Source: Flavobacteriales bacterium (lineage in GTDB: Bacteria > Bacteroidota > Bacteroidia > Flavobacteriales_F > PHOS-HE28). Taken from it: 52,698 nucleotides of DNA. The DNA lies in contig JAHDVX010000015.1 of assembly GCA_023382455.1 (NCBI GenBank), positions 25,309 to 78,006 of the forward strand, given 5' to 3'. Positions within the stretch are counted from its first letter, which is position 1. Each line of letters begins with the position of its first letter. Shown here piece after piece: positions 1 through 6,895 of the stretch. The notes under the pieces are model-generated. The model searched no databases and was not told the origin of the DNA. It saw nothing but the letters and a program-made list of their open reading frames with translations. The translations under genes and the position numbers were made by a program.

Positions 1-203
1 CTCCCCATCCGTGTTCATCCGCGTCCATCCGTGGTTTGCCAACCCCGCGAGCCTGCGTGCGCCCCTCCATCTGCGTAATCGGCGGACGCCATCCACCCGT
101 AGCCTCGCCTCCCCATCCGTGTTCATCCGCGTCCATCCGTGGTTTGCCAACCCCGCGAGCCTGTGTGCGACCTTGCCATCGGCGCAATCGGTGGAAAACC
201 ACA
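1..203. repeat. Degenerate ~108-bp direct repeat (two copies)
   Basis: The first 55 bases recur at 109-163 without a mismatch that I can find, and similarity continues more weakly after each copy. In the frame that runs into dxs both copies encode the peptide [15 protein letters not shown] read this as intergenic repeat DNA and not as a real N-terminus of dxs, because DXS proteins do not carry such an extension. Very similar FIRVHPWF peptides occur, as far as I recall, in spurious small ORFs of unrelated phyla, which would point to a dispersed repeat family. Confidence 0.8.
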
Positions 204-292
204 TGCCCCGCACACGCAATCCCCAACATCCCCGTTATCCCCGAGTCCCCGAAGCACCTACATTTGTTCGTCTTTTCCAATCCCTGGTTGCC

Positions 293-2236
293 GTGAGCGA
301 TCCCACCCACCTCTATCCGCTGTTGGAGCGGATCAACCTCCCCGCCGACCTGCGCAAGCTCAACCAGGCCCAACTGGACCAGGCCTGCAACGAGCTGCGC
401 AACTTCATCATCGACGTGGTGAGCGTGAAGGGCGGCCACTTCGGCGCCAGCCTCGGCGTGGTGGAGCTCACCGTGGCGTTGCACTACGTCTTCAACACCC
501 CGTACGACCAGCTGGTGTGGGACGTGGGGCACCAGGCCTACGGCCACAAGATCCTCACCGGGCGGCGCGAGGTTTTCCATACCAACCGCATCCACGGGGG
601 CATCAGCGGTTTCCCCAAGCGCAGCGAAAGCGCGTACGACACCTTCGGCGTGGGCCACAGCAGCACCTCGGTGGGCGGGGCGCTGGGCATGGCCGTGGCC
701 AGCCGCCTGAAGCATGAAAAGGACCGCCACACCGTGGCCGTGATCGGCGACGGGGCCCTGACGGCCGGTATGGCCTTCGAGGCCCTCAACCACGCGGGCG
801 GCATCGGCGCCGACATGCTGGTGGTGCTCAACGACAACTGCATGAGCATCGACCCCAACGTGGGCGCGCTCAAGGAATACCTCACCGACATCACCACCAG
901 CCGCAGCTACAACAAGGTGAAGGACGAGGTGTGGAACCTGCTGGGCAAGCTCAGCAAGTTCGGGCCCAATGCACAGGCCGTGGCGCAGAAGGTGGAGAAT
1001 GCCGTGAAGACCGCCCTGTTGCGGCAGAGCAACCTGTTCGAGAGCCTGCACTTCCGCTACTTCGGCCCGGTGGACGGCCACGACGTGGAGCGCCTGGTGA
1101 CGGTGCTGCGCGACCTGAAGGACATCCCCGGACCGAAGATCCTGCACACGCTCACCGTGAAAGGCAAGGGCTACAAACCCGCCGAGGAGGGCAGCCCCAC
1201 CGTGTGGCACGCCCCCGGCCTGTTCAACAAGGAAACCGGCGAGATCATCAAGGTGGTGCCCAAGAGCCCGCAGCCGCCGAAATACCAGGACGTCTTCGGC
1301 CACACCATCGTGGAGCTGGCCGAGAAGAACCCGAAGATCGTGGGGGTCACACCCGCCATGCCCAGCGGCTGCTCGCTCAACATCATGATGAAGGCCATGC
1401 CGGACCGCGCGTTCGACGTGGGCATCGCCGAGCAGCACGCCGTCACCTTCAGTGCCGGGATGGCCACGCAGGGACTGGTGCCTTTCTGCAACATCTACAG
1501 CAGCTTCATGCAGCGCGCCTACGACCAGGTGGTGCACGACGTGGCCCTGCAGAAGTTGCACGTCATCTTCTGCCTGGACCGCGGCGGACTGGCCGGTGCC
1601 GACGGGCCCACGCACCACGGCGCATTCGATATCGCGTACTTCCGCTGCATCCCCAACATGATCGTCAGCGCGCCCATGAACGAGGAGGAGCTGCGCAACC
1701 TGATGTACACCGCACAGCTGCGCGACTGCGGCCCCTTCAGCATCCGCTACCCGCGCGGCGAGGGCGTGATGACCGAGTGGAAGACGCCCTTCAAGGAGGT
1801 CAAGATCGGCACCGGCCGCAAGGTGCGTTCCGGCAACGACCTTGCCGTGCTCTCCATCGGGCACATCGGCAACATCGCCGCCAAGGGCATCGACGCCCTG
1901 CAGGCCGAGGGCTACAGCGTGGCCCACTACGACATGCGCTTCGCGAAGCCCATCGACGAAATGCTCCTGCACGAGGTCTTCGGCAAGTTCAAGCACGTGG
2001 TCACCGTGGAGGACGGCTGCATCATGGGCGGCATGGGCAGCGCCGTGCTGGAGTTCATGGCCGACCACGGCTACCAGGCCCAGGTGAAGCGCTTAGGCAT
2101 CCCCGACCGCTGGATCGAGCACGGCAGCCAGTCCGAGCTCTACGCCGAGTGCGGCTTCGATGACATCGCGCTCGTGGCAGCGGTGAAGGAGATGCTGCCG
2201 GTGAAGGGGGCGCGGACGGTGGGGGCGAGCGCGTGA
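293..2236 (+). CDS. dxs: 1-deoxy-D-xylulose-5-phosphate synthase
   Basis: Condenses pyruvate with glyceraldehyde 3-phosphate to form DXP, the entry step of the non-mevalonate isoprenoid pathway and also a precursor route for thiamine and pyridoxal. Visible signatures are the thiamine-diphosphate site GDGALTAG followed by the NDN of [11 protein letters not shown], the substrate-side [14 protein letters not shown], the pyrimidine-binding-domain stretch [14 protein letters not shown], and a C-terminal transketolase domain. I chose the GTG at 293 (start [10 protein letters not shown]), which gives 647 residues, close to the family norm. An in-frame ATG at 203 would add a Pro/Arg-rich stretch with no DXS similarity, and any earlier start translates the repeat DNA. 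No obvious operon partner: the next genes run the other way. Confidence 0.95.
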   Translation: MSDPTHLYPLLERINLPADLRKLNQAQLDQACNELRNFIIDVVSVKGGHFGASLGVVELTVALHYVFNTPYDQLVWDVGHQAYGHKILTGRREVFHTNRIHGGISGFPKRSESAYDTFGVGHSSTSVGGALGMAVASRLKHEKDRHTVAVIGDGALTAGMAFEALNHAGGIGADMLVVLNDNCMSIDPNVGALKEYLTDITTSRSYNKVKDEVWNLLGKLSKFGPNAQAVAQKVENAVKTALLRQSNLFESLHFRYFGPVDGHDVERLVTVLRDLKDIPGPKILHTLTVKGKGYKPAEEGSPTVWHAPGLFNKETGEIIKVVPKSPQPPKYQDVFGHTIVELAEKNPKIVGVTPAMPSGCSLNIMMKAMPDRAFDVGIAEQHAVTFSAGMATQGLVPFCNIYSSFMQRAYDQVVHDVALQKLHVIFCLDRGGLAGADGPTHHGAFDIAYFRCIPNMIVSAPMNEEELRNLMYTAQLRDCGPFSIRYPRGEGVMTEWKTPFKEVKIGTGRKVRSGNDLAVLSIGHIGNIAAKGIDALQAEGYSVAHYDMRFAKPIDEMLLHEVFGKFKHVVTVEDGCIMGGMGSAVLEFMADHGYQAQVKRLGIPDRWIEHGSQSELYAECGFDDIALVAAVKEMLPVKGARTVGASA

Positions 2237-2264
2237 GCACACCCGGTTCCTTGCCCGTTGCGGC

Positions 2265-2762
2265 TCAAGGGGTATAATCCCCGATGCCCGGACGGGCAAC
2301 AGACCGGCCCGATAAGCGGGCAGCCACTTCCGATAGGGAGATTTCCAGCGTGCGCGCCTCCACTTGAATGACCGTGTCGATCCGGCCTCCTTCAAGGAAA
2401 ATGGCCCCTGAACCCTGGATGATCCCCAAGGCCCGGAGACTGTCTCCGTAGTCCCAAACTATGCGGTCGCTATTGGACCTGAACGCGCTGATGTCCAATA
2501 TTGTTCCCATGGCATTCACCCACACCAGTGCGGTGGTGTCTTGCAGGTAATCTTCCACCAACCGAGCGAACAATCGATTGCAACTGGGGCAGCCTTCCTC
2601 GGTAATGACGAGTATAGACCGCAGTTCCTTCATGGGCACCTGCTTCCGGTATTGGTGTACTAACTCGCGCAAACGATCGTCATCGCTCTTTACCGGGTTT
2701 CCGGAGAAGCAACCCGCCGCCAGCAACAGCGCGGCAAAAGCTGAAAGGGTCCTATTTCCCAT
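2265..2762 (-). CDS. Lipoprotein with a CPSC thioredoxin-like motif
   Basis: 165 residues. The N-terminus has a signal peptide ending in a lipobox (LLLAAGC, Cys18), so the product should be an envelope lipoprotein. A CPSC motif follows the strand-like segment SILVITEEGC, the position where thioredoxin-like folds carry their CxxC, and a later stretch (SDRIVWDYGDSLRALGI) resembles the region before the cis-Pro of peroxiredoxin-like TlpA relatives. The start overlaps the end of the upstream beta-propeller-like lipoprotein gene by 11 bp, suggesting translational coupling. The exact family is unknown to me; a redox or disulfide-handling role is inference from CxxC alone. Confidence 0.75.
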   Translation of the reverse strand: MGNRTLSAFAALLLAAGCFSGNPVKSDDDRLRELVHQYRKQVPMKELRSILVITEEGCPSCNRLFARLVEDYLQDTTALVWVNAMGTILDISAFRSNSDRIVWDYGDSLRALGIIQGSGAIFLEGGRIDTVIQVEARTLEISLSEVAARLSGRSVARPGIGDYTP

Positions 2763-3981
2763 CGAGCAGGATGCGATTGAAAACGTGGATGCCGTTCATA
2801 CGCTCCCGCTTGGTCTCTTCACGCATCACATAGGTGCCGTTCCGCAAGGAGAGCATCATGGGCATGCGGTACTTTCCCGTGGTGAATGTGGTTTCCTTGA
2901 TCAGACTGAAGTCCTCATCGTACTGTTGCAAGGTGTAGCCTCCGCGTAGTTCCTCACCGGGGCGATCCATGCGCCGGTGCCGCAGCACCACCAGATAGCG
3001 CTTAGTGGGGTGATCATAATGGATCGTCTCAATGAACCCACCATTTTCCATTCGCTCCTTCAGAGAATCCCCGAGTGTTAAGAGCCCATCCTTGGGTATC
3101 ATGATGGGTTCACGGTACACGGGACCAAAGGCTGAGCGCACAGTGAACTCCCGTTCAAGGGTCATCAGTGTTGGATCCAGCGTTCGAACCACCGGGCTAT
3201 TGATGTTGAACGTGAACCATTGACCGTTCACGCAAGCGGACCAACGTACGCGTTGCACGTGGGCCAACGCTTGGTTCGTGTCCGGCCGGTGCATCGCCGG
3301 CCCCCAATCCAAACGCAAGCTGTCGTAGATGGACCCCAAGTCGACCGATGCGAAGTGCGGGCCATTCGCAACAAGCCACTCATACTTATACATATCGCCC
3401 TGCGGCGCATCCTGTCCGAAGTAGCTCCCTATTGATCCGTACAAGAGCGATACATGGAAGCAGGCGCGGTGCCCCACCACGAACGGCGTGAAAAAGGAAG
3501 GACGTAGCTCATATGTCAGCCCGTTCGACAAGCGCAAACTTTCCGTCAGGTCCGCCACTACCGAGCAGCTGCCCAGCCGGTCGATGATGGCCAATTTGTT
3601 ACTGTTCGTTCCAGCTACCAGGATGGTATCCGGATGTAAGAACGCCACCCCGCTGATCTTCCCCAAACTGTCCAGTACAATGTCGAGCGGTATGGTGTAC
3701 AGCAACTCTCCATTGGCCGTAAAGACCGTGATCCTCTTGTTGGTGATCACATCGGCGAAGTATACCAATTCGCTGGTGTCCTGTTGTTTGAACTGCTGGC
3801 ACACACCGGTAAGATGGTAACTCAGTGGAAAGCCTGTGTGGAAGACCAAGCTGTCCGCAAATGCGACACCGGTTGTTGGCTCAGCACTATTTCGGCAAGA
3901 GCCTAGGCCGAGAAGCATGACCATGCTGACTAGCACTGAGGACCAGGACCATCTGCGGTCCGGGGTTTGTTCCATGGTCAT
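2752..3981 (-). CDS. DUF4221/6-bladed-propeller-like lipoprotein
   Basis: About 409 residues from the ATG at 3981. A short signal sequence (SVLVSMVMLLGLGSC) ends in a lipobox Cys. The body alternates strand-rich segments, with phrases such as VFTANGELLYTIPL and DGLLTLGDSL, typical of the DUF4221 or 6-bladed beta-propeller lipoproteins abundant in Bacteroidota; this assignment is by appearance only. The frame stays open to 4146, but those codons would place about 55 residues before the signal peptide. A -7-like TACTTTTG lies at 4047-4054, and AGGA sits just before the chosen ATG. The gene overlaps the downstream CPSC lipoprotein, so the two probably form one unit. Confidence 0.75.
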   Translation of the reverse strand: MTMEQTPDRRWSWSSVLVSMVMLLGLGSCRNSAEPTTGVAFADSLVFHTGFPLSYHLTGVCQQFKQQDTSELVYFADVITNKRITVFTANGELLYTIPLDIVLDSLGKISGVAFLHPDTILVAGTNSNKLAIIDRLGSCSVVADLTESLRLSNGLTYELRPSFFTPFVVGHRACFHVSLLYGSIGSYFGQDAPQGDMYKYEWLVANGPHFASVDLGSIYDSLRLDWGPAMHRPDTNQALAHVQRVRWSACVNGQWFTFNINSPVVRTLDPTLMTLEREFTVRSAFGPVYREPIMIPKDGLLTLGDSLKERMENGGFIETIHYDHPTKRYLVVLRHRRMDRPGEELRGGYTLQQYDEDFSLIKETTFTTGKYRMPMMLSLRNGTYVMREETKRERMNGIHVFNRILLDGK

Positions 3982-4331
3982 CGTCCTGTGCTCCGTAACG
4001 CCCACCACCTGGCTTCCGCTCACCACTGATTGCCCTTCTTCCATTCCAAAAGTACATGCCATGGATCGGACTGCGGCGAACCTATTGTCCGTTGAACTTG
4101 AGCTAAATCTCAGACCTGCTCTGGATATCGCGGCTAAGTAGTGCACCGTTATAGTTCCCCCTGCAATCTATTCTCGGATCCGATGGTATCACATCGATTC
4201 ACCCGGCTGTATCCGGCATCCTGACGAATGGGCTTCGGACGTCCGTTGTTTCAACCAAGTGGGACCTACTGGTCGCTGCGGTCAGGAATCCCGAATACCC
4301 CCCCCGATTATTCTGACTTGTCAAGCAGGGC
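3982..4331. other. Intergenic stretch, mostly featureless
   Basis: About 350 bases between two minus-strand lipoprotein genes, more AT-rich than the surroundings. Apart from the -7 box at 4047-4054 I see no repeat, RNA gene or convincing coding sequence. Confidence 0.5.
4047..4054 (-). promoter_or_regulatory. -7 promoter box (TACTTTTG) for the lipoprotein pair
   Basis: Reads TACTTTTG on the minus strand, an exact match to the Bacteroidota -7 consensus TAnnTTTG. It lies 65 bases before the chosen start at 3981. I see no clear TTG at the -33 position. Confidence 0.5.
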
Positions 4332-4805
4332 CTATTCGAGCGGGTATGCCGCAGTAACGTTCCCATGGGAATCTCGAATCAGGATGAAGCGAGAATCATT
4401 CGGTCCTGGTTCGGTGCTTGCCCTTGCCGTACCGCTAATCACCGCATCGATATCTTTCGTGGCCAAATAGTGGTCCAGTACAGTTCTCTTCGCAGTGAAG
4501 GTGGTCTTAATCTGTGATTGGACCCGGGTCGCGAGAACAACGAAAACAGTATCCATATCTTGGCGATGAAGCTGCGAAATGACAACCGGACGAAGACAGT
4601 TCGTTGGATGCCCCCAGCAGTCGCACTCTGTACAATTCTCCCCATTGCTATCACACCCGACGCAAGTGAGCGTAGTCGTTACTATATTGCCCGATTTCGT
4701 GGTCCCTTCATGGAGGCCAACGCCCTCAGGTGGCAACGCACTTTGCTCCTTTTGACAACTTGCGAACAGTAGCGCTGTGCAAGCGAATGCAATGAGCTTT
4801 TTCAT
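4332..4805 (-). CDS. Small Cys-rich lipoprotein, unknown function
   Basis: 157 residues from the ATG at 4805 (MKKLIAFACTALLFASC), a textbook lipoprotein signal peptide with Cys17 as lipid anchor. The mature part has a cysteine cluster, CVGCDSNGENCTECDCWG, followed by a small mixed domain that ends near RFILIRDSHGNVTAAYPLE. The Cys spacing could bind metal or form disulfides, but I do not recognise a family. The gene sits in a lower-GC segment than its neighbours, with codons richer in A/T, which may mark recent acquisition. A longer reading to 4841 adds 12 residues before the signal and is less likely. Confidence 0.7.
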   Translation of the reverse strand: MKKLIAFACTALLFASCQKEQSALPPEGVGLHEGTTKSGNIVTTTLTCVGCDSNGENCTECDCWGHPTNCLRPVVISQLHRQDMDTVFVVLATRVQSQIKTTFTAKRTVLDHYLATKDIDAVISGTARASTEPGPNDSRFILIRDSHGNVTAAYPLE

Positions 4806-4859
4806 TTTATTTTGTATCACCCATTTGAGGGTAATGCCCAAATGTCCTGTTCAATTTGA

Positions 4860-4876
4860 TCGGTGATCATCACCGA
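4860..4876. promoter_or_regulatory. Inverted repeat, candidate operator of the XRE gene
   Basis: TCGGTGAT-C-ATCACCGA: two perfect 8-base arms around one central base. It lies 43 bases before the XRE gene start at 4919, just upstream of a degenerate -7 box (TAACTTGC, 4905-4912). XRE-type regulators of toxin modules usually bind such dyads in their own promoters, so autoregulation is a reasonable inference. Confidence 0.5.
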
Positions 4877-4918
4877 AAGGAATACTGCGAATGTCCACCA
4901 GGAATAACTTGCGCCACC

Positions 4919-5338
4919 ATGGACAAGGAAACGGCAAGAAGGCAATACCGCAAGCTGGTGGCATTGCGGTTGCTGGAGTGGCGCCAGGAAAAGGGCGTAT
5001 CCCAGGAGGAGGTGGCGCATGTGTTGGGGATCCAACAACCCGCGTATTGCAAGCTCGAGCAAGTCGAAACCAGCCTGACGGCGGAAAACGCATTCAAGCT
5101 GGCTGAATACTTCGGCAAGGGTGTGGATGAGCTGCTGCGTGTGGAGCATCCTGTGTTGAACATGCACGATCATTCCTCCAATGGCTACAACGTAGTCCTG
5201 ACGCAGCACCAACATGGAGCTACGGACGAACAGTTCAAGAGACTCTGTGAGTTGATCGAAGGTCAGGCGAGTACAACAAAGGGCTTGGTGGAACAGTTGG
5301 CCCGTTTGGTGGAAGCGTTGGCCGGGCCAAAATCATGA
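4919..5338 (+). CDS. XRE-family HTH regulator, putative antitoxin of the zeta-like module
   Basis: 139 residues from ATG 4919 (MDKETARRQ). The HTH_3 domain occupies roughly residues 15-75: LLEWRQEKGVSQEEVAHVLG, then IQQPAYCKLEQVETSLTAEN, then FKLAEYFGKGVDELL. The C-terminal 45 residues look like a helical dimerisation segment (DEQFKRLCELIEGQ...). The gene ends in a 4-base overlap with the start of the zeta-toxin-like gene, which indicates translational coupling and a joint module. A palindrome just upstream is a likely self-operator. The open frame extends to 4856, but those codons run through the palindrome and promoter region, so I reject that longer start. Confidence 0.85.
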   Translation: MDKETARRQYRKLVALRLLEWRQEKGVSQEEVAHVLGIQQPAYCKLEQVETSLTAENAFKLAEYFGKGVDELLRVEHPVLNMHDHSSNGYNVVLTQHQHGATDEQFKRLCELIEGQASTTKGLVEQLARLVEALAGPKS

Positions 5339-5903
5339 AGGCCAACCGTCGAAAGGCCAAGCCCCACTGCATCTTCATCGCCGGGCCGAACGGGGCGGGC
5401 CTTGCTCCGCCGAAGCGGCTATGCGAAGGCGGTGAAAGACCACGTTTGCGAAGAAGTTCCTGACCCCAAGCGAGGGAATCCTGCATTTTATCAATGCCGA
5501 CCAGATCGCTGCGGGACTCTCCCCCTTGAATCCCCAACTGGCGGCGCGGGCTGCCGGACGTTTGCTGCTTCAGGAATTTGACCGGCTGGCCAAGGCCATG
5601 GAATCCTTCGCTATCGAGTCCACGTTGAGCGGAAAAGGATATATCGATCGGCTGATGGAATTGAAAGCGGATGGCTATGAGCTCAACATTATCTTCCTAA
5701 AACTGAATAGCCCCAAGTTGGCCCTGGAACGGGTCGCATTCTGTGTGAGGCAAGGCGGATATCAAGTACCGAAAGAGGATATCAAGCACCGCTTTGTCCG
5801 GGGATGGGCTAATTTTGTTCAGCACTATCGCCCATTGGCGGATGAATGGGCCGTCTATGACAACTCGGGGATTACTCCGATCCTTTTGGAACAGTATCCA
5901 TGA
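5335..5903 (+). pseudogene. Zeta-toxin-like P-loop kinase, disrupted by a 35-bp insertion
   Basis: From ATG 5335 the frame reads through IFIAGPNGAG and then enters 35 extra bases (5401-5435) and stops at 5461 after 42 residues. Removing exactly those bases restores GPNGAGKTTFAKKFL, a perfect Walker A, in frame with the rest: INADQIAAGLSP, IESTLSGKGY, and the C-terminal lid-like RGWANFVQHYRPLADEW, about 177 residues in total. Zeta-type kinases phosphorylate UDP-amino sugars or related substrates. As sequenced, the P-loop is destroyed, so any product reinitiated downstream (TTG at 5526) would lack ATP binding. The gene overlaps its XRE partner and its small downstream neighbour by 4 bases each. 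Confidence 0.85.
5401..5435 (+). repeat. 35-bp hairpin-forming insertion inside the Walker A codons
   Basis: The insert lies between the last Gly and the Lys of GAGK. It contains CCGC-CGAA-GCGG, a small hairpin, and outer CCGCC/GGCGG arms. Its translation, LAPPKRLCEGG (or PPSHSRFGG on the other strand), resembles short peptides I recall from dispersed intergenic repeats of Bacteroidota. No target-site duplication is apparent. It is not a multiple of three and shifts the frame. Confidence 0.7.
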
Positions 5904-6061
5904 GCCATAAAACGCGGAAAAAGGGGCAGCACAGCGATTTCGTGAAAGCTGCGACCAAGGCGCTGAAGGAAGCCGCCAAGGAAGCCCGCCGCCAGGCCAA
6001 GATCCACGGCACCAAGGTGTGGGTGATGATCGACGGCAAGGTGGTGGGGCTGAAGCCGTGA
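5900..6061 (+). CDS. 53-residue basic protein of the zeta-like module
   Basis: ATG 5900 overlaps the stop of the zeta-like gene by four bases. The product begins MSHKTRKKGQHSDFV, has a lysine/alanine amphipathic helix (KAATKALKEAAKEARRQA) and ends with a beta-hairpin-like KVWVMIDGKVVGLKP. Small proteins with a helix followed by a W/V-x-DGKVV tail often sit next to zeta-like kinases in Bacteroidota as far as I recall, so it may be a third module member, perhaps an antitoxin. The function is inference. The reading frame is intact although the kinase is broken. Confidence 0.7.
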   Translation: MSHKTRKKGQHSDFVKAATKALKEAAKEARRQAKIHGTKVWVMIDGKVVGLKP

Positions 6062-6121
6062 GCCCACTGGCGCACAACTTGGGCCGTTCGATTGTTCAAG
6101 GTTTGTTTGCAGGGGAACATC

Positions 6122-6730
6122 ATGGAGCTACGCATCGAATCGGACAAGCTGGAGGACTATCTGCAGGAAGTGCCGCCAGTGATCCAGTGGGACACGCCGC
6201 TGGTGCAGGAAAAGATCAGGGAGATCGAGGCCAAGGCCTCAACTCCGGAGGACAAGGCGAGGCTGGCTTTTGAGTTTGCCCGCGACGGCATCCAACACTC
6301 GTTCGACACCAAGAGCAAGACGGTGACCATCAGCGCCGAGGATGCGCTGGAGAAGAAGGAAGGCATCTGCTTCGCGAAGTCACACGTGCTGGCCACGTTG
6401 CTGCGCGGCATGGGCATCCCGGCGGGATTCTGCTACCAGCGCGTGCTGCGCAAGCCCAACATGCCCGAATCGGGCCACGCCCTGCATGGGTTGAACGCGC
6501 TATACCTGGAAGGCCACGGCTGGTTCCGCGTGGATCCCAGGGGCAACAAGCCCGGCGTGGATTCGCAGTTCACCATCGATCACGAGCAGTTGGCCTACCC
6601 CATCCGCCCTGAGCTCGGCGAAGTGGATTACCCCCACGTGTTCGCCAAGCCCCTGCCCGCCGTGATCCGCGCCATGCAGGAGACGCAGGATGGCCATACG
6701 CTGTTCTGGGACAGGCCGGTGGCGATCTGA
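6122..6730 (+). CDS. Transglutaminase-like cysteine protease/amidase family protein
   Basis: 202 residues from ATG 6122. The transglutaminase-core triad is visible: Cys in GICFAKSHVLATLLRGMGIP, His in HALHGLNALYL, and Asp in WFRVDPRG. The N-terminal 60 residues form a helical lead (VQEKIREIEAKASTPEDKARLAFEF) common in this superfamily. There is no signal peptide, so the protein should be cytoplasmic. Such proteins are cysteine peptidases or amidases of mostly unknown substrate. It stands alone, followed by a convergent beta-mannosidase gene. The region 6731-6895 between them contains only a short GAT microsatellite. Confidence 0.85.
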   Translation: MELRIESDKLEDYLQEVPPVIQWDTPLVQEKIREIEAKASTPEDKARLAFEFARDGIQHSFDTKSKTVTISAEDALEKKEGICFAKSHVLATLLRGMGIPAGFCYQRVLRKPNMPESGHALHGLNALYLEGHGWFRVDPRGNKPGVDSQFTIDHEQLAYPIRPELGEVDYPHVFAKPLPAVIRAMQETQDGHTLFWDRPVAI

Positions 6731-6895
6731 CCGTTGGGGGTTGGTGTGGCGTCGGCCGCCAGGCAGAGGGATCACTTGGATTGAGCCCATGCGTTGGTGG
6801 ATAGGTGAAGGTGGTGAGGAAGGTGATGATGATGATGACGTGATCAACAGGGCAACGGTCCGTCCTCCCCGAACCGTGATCCGTGCAGGAGCCTC

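Noticed and set aside
5398-5438. Programmed ribosomal bypassing over the 35-bp insert
   Set aside because: A bypass needs matching take-off and landing triplets. The codon before the insert is GGC and the triplet just before AAG-ACC is TGA, so they do not match.
6819-6842. GATGATGATGATGAC microsatellite
   Set aside because: A simple trinucleotide run between convergent genes; no further structure or function can be supported.
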